Source: VBDM01 sp964430565
GTDB taxonomy: Bacteria; Pseudomonadota; Gammaproteobacteria; Burkholderiales; SG8-39
Assembly: GCA_964430565.1 (NCBI GenBank)
Contig: CAYSFD010000010.1
Span: forward strand, 62,001 to 126,000
Length of the DNA: 64,000 bases
Direction: 5' to 3'
The position numbers were made by a program, and so were the translations under genes. Positions 58,203 to 64,000 of the stretch are shown piece after piece. Position 1 is the first letter of the stretch. Every line of letters starts with the position of its first letter. The notes beneath the pieces are model-generated. The model did no database searches. It worked only from the letters and a program-made list of their open reading frames with translations, and was not told the DNA's origin.

Positions 58203-58829
58203 ATGTTCGCTCGCCTGATGCCTCACGAAGGGCGGTTTTTCGATTATTTCACCGAGCATGCGACGCTGATATTGCAGGGCGCCGTCGAGTTGAAGGCCCT
58301 CATGGACGACACGGCCGAGGCCGAGCGCCGCGCGGCTAATATCAAGAAAATTGAGACGCAGGCCGACATCGTCACCCACCAAACGGTGCAGTTGCTGCAT
58401 CACACTTTCATCACGCCGATAGACCGCGACGAGATCTATCAGCTGATCACCTGCATGGACGACATCCTCGACTTGATGGAGGACGTCTCGCAATGCCTGT
58501 TCCTGTACGACATCCGCGCCATACCCGAGGAAGCCAAACGCCTCGCCGAGAACTGCGTCGCCTGTGCCGAGAAGGTGAAGGCGGCCGTAGTGCTCCTCCA
58601 CAACATGTCCAACGCCGAACAGATCATCAAGATCTGTCACGAAATCGACCGTCTCGAAACCGACGCCGACCATATCCTGCGCAATGCGATGACCAAGCTG
58701 TTCCGCAGCGAGCCGGATACGCGCGAGCTGATCAAGCTGAAAGAGATCTACGAGCATCTGGAGACCGTCAGCGACAAGTGCGAGGACGTCGCCAACATCA
58801 TCGAAGGCATCGTCATCGAGAATTCCTGA
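58203..58829 (+). CDS. DUF47 family protein (PhoU-like partner of PiT)
   Basis: 208 residues from ATG 58203 with GGAGG nine bases upstream. It has a PhoU-like helical fold with repeated acidic helices (LLHHTFITPIDRDEIYQL, DDILDLMEDV, HEIDRLETDADHILR, LKEIYEHLETVSDKCEDVANIIEGI). Family members are encoded next to pit genes and are thought to gate phosphate uptake. TACAAT at 58157-58162 may be the -10 of its own promoter; no Pho box was found here. Confidence 0.92.
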   Translation: MFARLMPHEGRFFDYFTEHATLILQGAVELKALMDDTAEAERRAANIKKIETQADIVTHQTVQLLHHTFITPIDRDEIYQLITCMDDILDLMEDVSQCLFLYDIRAIPEEAKRLAENCVACAEKVKAAVVLLHNMSNAEQIIKICHEIDRLETDADHILRNAMTKLFRSEPDTRELIKLKEIYEHLETVSDKCEDVANIIEGIVIENS

Positions 58830-58847
58830 TCCGCGGTCCCCGCCCGC

Positions 58848-59846
58848 ATGCCGATCAGCTTTGAAATCGTGGTGTTCCTGGTGTTGGTCGCGCTCGCGTT
58901 CGACTTTCTGAACGGCTTTCACGACGCCGCTAATTCGATCGCGACGGTGGTGTCCACGCGGGTGCTGCGCCCGCACTGGGCGGTGCTCTGGGCGGCGTTC
59001 TTCAATTTCGTCGCGCTGGCGGTGTTCGGCCTGGCGGTGGCGGCGACGATCGGCAAGGGCATCGTCGATCCGAAGATCGTGGATCACCACGTCGTGTTCG
59101 GGGCGCTGGTCGGCGCGATCGCCTGGAACGTGATCACCTGGTACTACGGTATTCCCTCCAGTTCCTCGCACGCGCTGATCGGCGGCGTGGCGGGGGCGGC
59201 GGTGGCCAAGGGCGGCGTGGGCACGCTGGTCGCGAGCGGACTCGTCAAAATCGGCTTTGCCATCGTGCTGTCCCCGCTGCTCGGTCTCACGCTCGGCGCC
59301 GTGCTGATGATCGGGGTGTCCTGGGTTTTCCGGCGAGCGACGCCGAGGCGCGTCGACCGCTGGTTCCGCCGGCTGCAGCTCGTTTCGGCGGCGCTCTACA
59401 GTCTCGGCCATGGGGGCAACGACGCGCAGAAGACCATGGGCATCATCTGGATGCTGCTCATCGCGGCCGGGCTCTCCGCCCCCCAAGACTCGCTGCCGTT
59501 CTGGGTCGTTATCCTGTGCTACGGGGTGATCGCCCTGGGGACGCTGTTCGGGGGCTGGCGCATCGTCAAGACCATGGGACAGAGAATCACGCCGCTCAAG
59601 CCCGTAGGCGGCTGCTGCGCCGAAACGAGCGGCGCAGTCATGCTGTTCGTCGCCACCGGCCTTGGCATTCCGGTCTCCACCACCCATACCATCACCGGCT
59701 CGATCGTCGGCGTTGGCTCGGTGCGCAACCTGTCCGCGGTGCGCTGGGGCGTGGCCGGCAACATCGTCATCGCCTGGGTCCTGACCATCCCCTGCTCGGC
59801 CTTCATCGCCGCCCTCGCCTGGTGGCTGGGAACGCAATACCTGTAG
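58848..59846 (+). CDS. pit: Inorganic phosphate transporter, PiT family
   Basis: 332 residues, about ten membrane helices. The inverted-repeat signatures are FLNGFHDAANSIATVV (first half) and SLGHGGNDAQKTMGII (second half); IPSSSSHALIGG and IPVSTTHTITGSIVGVG carry the conserved serine/threonine loops. It imports metal-phosphate with protons or sodium. With DUF47 it forms a low-affinity uptake unit next to the high-affinity Pst system. Confidence 0.95.
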   Translation: MPISFEIVVFLVLVALAFDFLNGFHDAANSIATVVSTRVLRPHWAVLWAAFFNFVALAVFGLAVAATIGKGIVDPKIVDHHVVFGALVGAIAWNVITWYYGIPSSSSHALIGGVAGAAVAKGGVGTLVASGLVKIGFAIVLSPLLGLTLGAVLMIGVSWVFRRATPRRVDRWFRRLQLVSAALYSLGHGGNDAQKTMGIIWMLLIAAGLSAPQDSLPFWVVILCYGVIALGTLFGGWRIVKTMGQRITPLKPVGGCCAETSGAVMLFVATGLGIPVSTTHTITGSIVGVGSVRNLSAVRWGVAGNIVIAWVLTIPCSAFIAALAWWLGTQYL

Positions 59847-59851
59847 GCATT

Positions 59852-59968
59852 GTGTCGAATCGGCTGCGGGCGATCGAGGCCGACATCACGCTGCTCGCGG
59901 TGGACGCCATCGTCAATGCGGCCAACAACGCGCTGCTCGGCGGCGGCGCCGAGCTCGCGCGACTGTGA
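59852..59968 (+). pseudogene. Truncated macro-domain (ADP-ribose-binding) gene fragment
   Basis: A 38-codon frame reads RLRAIEADITLLAVDAIVNA and then ANNALLGGG before stopping a few codons later. This is the N-terminal signature of macro-domain O-acetyl-ADP-ribose deacetylases (I-x-x-D-I-T-x-L-x-V-D-A-I-V-N-A-A-N), but the following GVDGAIHRAAG region and ~130 residues are missing. It lies five bases after pit and its stop overlaps the earliest possible vanZ-like start. It is a remnant, not a functional enzyme. Confidence 0.75.
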
Positions 59969-59982
59969 CAGAATCGGCTGCC

Positions 59983-61047
59983 ATGTTCCCTGAGCGGCCT
60001 TCACCCCTGGCGCGCTATCTGTTCGTCGCCTACGCGCTTCTGGTCGTCTATGCGAGCCTGCATCCGTTCTCGGGCTGGCGCGACCAGGGCTTGCCGCCGT
60101 TCGCTTTTTTGACCGCGCGGTTTCCCCGCCCGTTTCATGCGTTCGACATGGTCGCGAACGTTGTCGGCTACGTGCCTCTGGCTTTCCTTGCGGTGCTCGC
60201 CGTGCACCCGCTGTTGCGCGGTCGCGCGGCAGTTATCTTTGTCGTAGCGTTTGCTCTACTGTTGAGCTTTGCGCTGGAATCGCTGCAGCTCTACCTCCCC
60301 GCCCGAGCCTCCTCGAACCTCGATTTTCTCGCCAACGCTGTCGGCGGCATGTTCGGCGCGCTAGCCGCCGCGGCCGCAAAGGGGATGCTGCTGCGCCACC
60401 AGGGGCTGCAAGCTTTTCGCGACCGCCTCTTTCTCCCGGGCGGCAGGGTTGATCTGGGCTTGGTTCTGCTCGGGCTGTGGCTGCTCGCGCAACTCAACCC
60501 GAGCACGCTGCTTTTCGGCACCGGCGATCTGCGCGAGTGGTTCCGGCCGCCGCCGGGCAAGCTCTACCCTGCGGAACTCTTCATTCGCGTCGAAGCCGGT
60601 GTCGCAGGCGCCAACGCTCTCGCTGTCGGGCTGATGGTTTCCTGCCTTATCGCCCGCGAGCAGCCAAAGCGCCTGGTAGTCCTCGCCCTGGTGGGTGTCG
60701 GGCTTTGCGTGCACAGCTTCGCATTCGGCTTGCTCGTCAGCTCGCAGGACATCCTTTCCTGGCTCACGCCGGGCGCGCTCTACGGCGTCGCGGTCGCGCT
60801 CGCGCTGCTGCTGATCGCCGTGGGCCTGCCGCGCCCCGTGCAGCTCGCGGTCTCGGGCCTGGCGCTTCTGGCGGCAACGGCGCTCGTAAACCTCGCTCCT
60901 GCGAATCCGTACATGACTGCGACGCTTTCCCTTTGGCAGCAGGGGCAATATTTTAATTTCAACGGCGCGACGCGCATCGTTTCCGCTATCTGGCCGTTCG
61001 CTGCGATGTTCTACGTGGTGCTGCTCGCGGCCGACCGTGAGAGGTGA
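59983..61047 (+). CDS. VanZ-like family membrane protein
   Basis: 354 residues from ATG 59983; a GTG at 59965 would add six. The first ~130 residues form a VanZ-like domain (LYASLHPFSGW-type opening and LSFALESLQLYLPARASSNLDFLANAVGGMFGA). The C-terminal half has further membrane helices. VanZ relatives reduce teicoplanin sensitivity in enterococci; in proteobacteria the role is not known. Confidence 0.85.
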   Translation: MFPERPSPLARYLFVAYALLVVYASLHPFSGWRDQGLPPFAFLTARFPRPFHAFDMVANVVGYVPLAFLAVLAVHPLLRGRAAVIFVVAFALLLSFALESLQLYLPARASSNLDFLANAVGGMFGALAAAAAKGMLLRHQGLQAFRDRLFLPGGRVDLGLVLLGLWLLAQLNPSTLLFGTGDLREWFRPPPGKLYPAELFIRVEAGVAGANALAVGLMVSCLIAREQPKRLVVLALVGVGLCVHSFAFGLLVSSQDILSWLTPGALYGVAVALALLLIAVGLPRPVQLAVSGLALLAATALVNLAPANPYMTATLSLWQQGQYFNFNGATRIVSAIWPFAAMFYVVLLAADRER

Positions 61048-61098
61048 ATCGGCCGAAAAGCGCGGGGCAACGCGGGCCCGAAGTATAATTGCGACTAC

Positions 61099-61407
61099 AT
61101 GAGCTATTACGAAAGACACGTTTTTTTCTGCTGTAACCAGCGCCAGAACGGCGAGGCGTGCTGCAACGACAAGGGCGCGAGCGGCATGCGCGACTACGCG
61201 AAGAAACGCGTAAAGGAATTCGGCCTCGCCGGTCCCGGCAAGGTCCGGGTCAATCAGGCCGGGTGCCTGGACCGCTGCGAGGAAGGGCCGTGCATCGTCG
61301 TGTACCCGGAAGCTGTCTGGTATTCCTACGTTGACGAGGCGGACCTCGACGAAATCATCGAGGAGCACCTCAAAGGCGGCCGGGTGGTCGAACGCCTGCG
61401 CATATGA
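61099..61407 (+). CDS. Thioredoxin-like [2Fe-2S] ferredoxin domain protein
   Basis: 102 residues. Cysteines at 11/12, 21/22, 56 and 60 (FFCCNQR, ACCNDKG, GCLDRCEEGPC) fit the C-x(8-12)-C-x(n)-C-x3-C pattern of thioredoxin-like [2Fe-2S] ferredoxins. IVVYPEAVWYSYV is also typical. It is probably an electron carrier or a cobalamin/nitrogen-type accessory protein. It overlaps the hydrolase gene by four bases. Confidence 0.88.
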   Translation: MSYYERHVFFCCNQRQNGEACCNDKGASGMRDYAKKRVKEFGLAGPGKVRVNQAGCLDRCEEGPCIVVYPEAVWYSYVDEADLDEIIEEHLKGGRVVERLRI

Positions 61408-62012
61408 GCCGGACGGGCGATCGTGTCTTCATCGACGGCGGTGCAGGCAAGATCGAGACGGTCGTGGAACGGCCCATGGATGCACCGCGCGGTGTTGCGC
61501 TCGTCGCGCATCCGCACCCGCTCTACGGCGGCACGCTCGACAACAAGGTCGTGCAGGCTCTCGCGAAAACCTTTGTCGAGCTGGGCTACGTGTCGCTGCG
61601 TCCCAACTTCCGGGGCGTCGGTGCCTCCGAAGGCGAGCACGACGAGGGCAGGGGCGAAACCGAAGACCTGCTGCGTGTCGCCGCGCATGCCTGGGAAAAT
61701 TTCGGCAAGCTGCCGCTCGTGCTGGCGGGTTTCTCATTCGGCGCCGCCGTTCAAACGCAGGTCGCGCAGCGCACAAGCCCGCATCGGGTCGTGCTCGTGG
61801 GCGTCGCGGTCGGCCGCTTTCCTTCGGAGACCGTGCCCGCCGATTCGATTGTGATCCACGGCGAGCGAGACGAAACCGTACCGCTCGAAAAAGTGCTCGA
61901 CTGGGCCCGGCCGCAGGAATTGCCGGTCGTGGTCGTCCCGGGCGCCGACCATTTCTTTCACCTGCGCCTGCACATCATTCGAAACATCATTAAAGACTCA
62001 TGGCGGAGCTAG
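61404..62012 (+). CDS. Alpha/beta hydrolase (dienelactone hydrolase-like)
   Basis: 202 residues. VALVAHPHPLYGGTLDNKVV at the N-terminus, the nucleophile elbow GFSFGAAV, HGERDETVP (acid) and PGADHFFH (His) make a complete catalytic triad of a short alpha/beta hydrolase family common in proteobacteria. The substrate is unknown. The 3' end overlaps the ABC ATPase gene by 13 bases. Confidence 0.88.
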   Translation: MSRTGDRVFIDGGAGKIETVVERPMDAPRGVALVAHPHPLYGGTLDNKVVQALAKTFVELGYVSLRPNFRGVGASEGEHDEGRGETEDLLRVAAHAWENFGKLPLVLAGFSFGAAVQTQVAQRTSPHRVVLVGVAVGRFPSETVPADSIVIHGERDETVPLEKVLDWARPQELPVVVVPGADHFFHLRLHIIRNIIKDSWRS

Positions 62013-62971
62013 CGACGGAAATCGGCGAAGACACGACCGTGCCGCAGGTGGAGCGCATGAGGAGCGTTCTTGCGGCGAAGGACCTGCGCAAGTCCTATGA
62101 CGGCGAAGAAGTGGTCGCGGGCATTTCCTTCGGCATCGCGCCCGGCGAGTGCTTCGGGCTGCTCGGCCCGAACGGCGCCGGCAAGACCACGACCTTGAGG
62201 CTGTGCCTCGGCCTCACCGAGCCCGACGGCGGTTCGATCGAGCTGATGCAGCGACCCGTGCCCGGGGAGGCCCGCTCCGCCCGCGTGCGCGTGGGCGTGG
62301 TTCCCCAGATAGACAACCTCGATCCTGACTTCACCGTCGAAGAAAACCTGGTCGTGTACGGCCGCTACTTCGGCCTCCCCGAGCGCGCCATCCGGGAACG
62401 TATCCCCCGGCTGCTTGATTTTGCGGGGCTCGCTGCACGCGCCAAGTCGCGAATCCAGACTCTCTCGGGCGGAATGAAGCGGCGCCTGACGTTAGCGCGC
62501 GCGCTCATCAACGATCCGGACTTGATTTTCATGGACGAGCCCACCACCGGACTCGATCCGCAAGCGCGCCACCTGATCTGGGAACGGCTGAAGCAGCTCC
62601 TCGCGCAAGGGAAAACGATCGTGCTCACGACGCACTTCATGGAGGAGGCCGAGCGCCTGTGCGCGCGGCTCGCCATCATGGACCGCGGCCGATTCATCAC
62701 CGAAGGCAGCCCGCGCGACCTCATCGTGCGCCACATCGAGCCCCACGTCGTCGAAGTGCACGGCGACGGCGTCATGAGATGGGCCGATCAGGAGGCCGCA
62801 GCCCTCGCCTCGCGCTTGGAGAAAAGCGGCGACACCGTGTTCTGCTACGCCGAGAATCCGGCGCCGCTTCTTGCAAGCTTGTCGAGCCGGCAGGAACTGC
62901 GTTACCTGCACCGACCGGCCGACCTGGAGGACGTGTTCCTGAAGCTCACCGGCAGGGAGCTGCGCGACTGA
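62000..62971 (+). CDS. ABC transporter ATP-binding protein, NodI type
   Basis: 323 residues. Walker A GPNGAGKTTT, signature LSGGMKRRLTLARAL, Walker B LIFMDEPTTGLDPQARHLIWERL; after the ABC domain a C-terminal ~90-residue domain follows (ITEGSPRDLIVRHIEPHVVEVH). This organisation and the DPQARHLIWE stretch match NodI-like ATPases of ABC-2 exporters. The partner permease starts one base before this gene ends. Nodulation factors are not implied; the cargo is unknown. Confidence 0.9.
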   Translation: MAELATEIGEDTTVPQVERMRSVLAAKDLRKSYDGEEVVAGISFGIAPGECFGLLGPNGAGKTTTLRLCLGLTEPDGGSIELMQRPVPGEARSARVRVGVVPQIDNLDPDFTVEENLVVYGRYFGLPERAIRERIPRLLDFAGLAARAKSRIQTLSGGMKRRLTLARALINDPDLIFMDEPTTGLDPQARHLIWERLKQLLAQGKTIVLTTHFMEEAERLCARLAIMDRGRFITEGSPRDLIVRHIEPHVVEVHGDGVMRWADQEAAALASRLEKSGDTVFCYAENPAPLLASLSSRQELRYLHRPADLEDVFLKLTGRELRD

Positions 62972-63750
62972 TGCAGTTCTTCGCACCGCCCTCGATGAGT
63001 CTGCGTTTCGTGCCGGTGTGGCGCAGGAATCTGCTGGTGTGGCGCAAGCTCGCGGTTCCCTCCATTCTGGGCAATCTCGCCGATCCGATGATCTACGTAT
63101 TCGGACTCGGCTACGGCCTGGGCTCGATGCTGCCTGAGGTCGGCGGGGTGCCCTACATCGCATTCCTCGCGGCGGGCATGGTGTGCTCGAGCACGATGAA
63201 CAGCGCCACGTTCGAGGCGATGTACTCGGCTTTCTCGCGCATGCACGTGCAGCGCACCTGGGACGCGATCATGAACGCCCCGGTCGATCTCGATGACGTC
63301 GTTCTCGCCGAGCTCGTCTGGGCGGCATCGAAGAGCGTGCTTTCGGGCGCGGCGATTCTCGCCGTCGTCTGGCTGCTCGGCCTGTCGAATTCGGTCCTAT
63401 CGCTCTGGGTCCTGGCGCTCGTCCCGCTCGTCGGCCTCACCTTCGGCGCGCTCGCTCTGGCGGTGACGGCGATGGCGCGCAGCTACGACTTCTTCATGTA
63501 CTATTTCACGCTGATCATCACGCCGATGAGCCTCCTCTGCGGGGTGTTCTTCCCCGTTGAGCAGTTGCCCGAGCTTTTCCAGACGATCGCCGCGTTTCTG
63601 CCGCTCACGCACGCCGTGGCGATCGCGCGGCCGCTACTCCTTGGCCAGGTTCCGGCCGACGCCGCCTTGCACGCACTCGTGCTGCTTGCTTATGCGGCGG
63701 CCGGATTTTATGCTGCGGCAATACTCTTCCGCCGACGATTGCTCAAATAG
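62971..63750 (+). CDS. ABC-2 type transporter permease, NodJ type
   Basis: 259 residues, six membrane helices. WRRNLLVWRKLAVPSILGNLADPMIYVFGLGYGLG and the C-terminal PMSLLCGVFFPVEQLPELFQ are typical of NodJ-like permeases. TGATG overlap with the ATPase indicates coupling. The two genes would form a half-size exporter pair. Confidence 0.9.
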   Translation: MQFFAPPSMSLRFVPVWRRNLLVWRKLAVPSILGNLADPMIYVFGLGYGLGSMLPEVGGVPYIAFLAAGMVCSSTMNSATFEAMYSAFSRMHVQRTWDAIMNAPVDLDDVVLAELVWAASKSVLSGAAILAVVWLLGLSNSVLSLWVLALVPLVGLTFGALALAVTAMARSYDFFMYYFTLIITPMSLLCGVFFPVEQLPELFQTIAAFLPLTHAVAIARPLLLGQVPADAALHALVLLAYAAAGFYAAAILFRRRLLK

Positions 63751-63752
63751 CC

Positions 63753-64000
63753 ATGGTCTGGATCAAGACGCTGCACATCATTTTCATGGTCGCCTGGTTT
63801 GCGGGTCTGTTCTACCTGCCGCGCCTGTTCGTCTATCACGCGATGAGCGAGGATGCGCCGAGCAAGGAGCGCTTCAAGGTGATGGAGCGCAAGCTCTATT
63901 GGGGCATCATGGCCCCCGGCGCCGTGCTGACCATCGTCTTTGGCACGTGGTTGTGGCTCGCCTACGATTTGACGGGCGCCTGGCTCTACGCGAAGCTCGT
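63753..64000 (+). CDS. hemJ: HemJ/CopD-family membrane protein, 3' truncated by window end
   Basis: 82 residues visible of about 140. MVWIKTLHIIFMVAWFAGLFYLPRLFVYHA holds the conserved His/Trp pattern of HemJ protoporphyrinogen oxidase, followed by MERKLYWGIMAPGAVLTIVFG. It would oxidise protoporphyrinogen IX in haem synthesis. It starts two bases after the permease gene. A general CopD-family role cannot be excluded from this part. Confidence 0.82.
   Translation, partial: MVWIKTLHIIFMVAWFAGLFYLPRLFVYHAMSEDAPSKERFKVMERKLYWGIMAPGAVLTIVFGTWLWLAYDLTGAWLYAKL

Overview
This 64 kb window is almost certainly a chromosomal segment of a high-GC betaproteobacterium, probably from an uncultured or poorly sampled lineage. 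The evidence is the combination of genes: a gshB/EIIA-Man/HPr/enzyme I cluster, metX-metW, gatCAB divergent from mreBCD-mrdA-rodA, a DUF493-lipB-lipA tail on that operon, an APH-type thrB, a BPSS1780-family membrane protein, ubiE/ubiJ/ubiB and a pst-pho operon. No rRNA, tRNA, CRISPR array, insertion sequence or integrase gene was seen.

Layout. 1-4.4 kb holds the end of a VOC gene, a decayed molybdenum-hydroxylase fragment, a ferritin-like gene and a TAXI-type TRAP transporter. 4.6-8 kb holds glutathione synthetase and a sugar-permease-less PTS phosphorelay. 8.0-9.95 kb holds metX-metW behind a SAM-II-type riboswitch and an intrinsic terminator. 9.95-17.55 kb holds mixed metabolic genes (a CrtI/PYROXD2-like oxidoreductase, an exported methyltransferase-fold protein, AmpG, exonuclease III, PyrE, a DUF4124 protein, an SDR and an enoyl-CoA isomerase).

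17.57-22.56 kb is an accessory region. It has a DUF433/PIN-like toxin-antitoxin-type pair, then an integrase-less integron cassette array on the minus strand (three complete attC-like sites, one truncated attC, one lone core site). The array carries a candidate modification-dependent nuclease, two unknown proteins and a small membrane protein. A duplicated fragment of the gatB 3' end lies on the far side of the array, so the island sits between direct repeats of the gatB tail.

22.56-35.8 kb is core housekeeping: gatBAC on the minus strand, and on the plus strand a long cell-wall elongation operon (mreBCD, PBP2, RodA, RlpA, a DD-carboxypeptidase) running on into D-amino-acid transaminase, DUF493, lipB and lipA. 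36.5-38.3 kb is a small second accessory spot with an HTH-MNT/HEPN pair with its own direct-repeat operator and a degenerate SGNH-like protein, followed by polA. 41.3-51.3 kb holds thrB, a HIT protein, a large conserved protein, and the ubiquinone genes ubiE, ubiJ and ubiB with a Tim44-like protein and a sodium:solute symporter.

51.4-59.8 kb is a phosphate block: a Pho box, pstSCAB-phoU-phoBR, then DUF47-pit, which puts high- and low-affinity phosphate uptake side by side. A truncated macro-domain fragment follows, then a VanZ-like protein, a ferredoxin-like protein, an alpha/beta hydrolase, a NodIJ-type ABC exporter and the start of a HemJ/CopD-type membrane protein that runs off the end. 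All assignments are from reading sequence and motifs; no database search was run.
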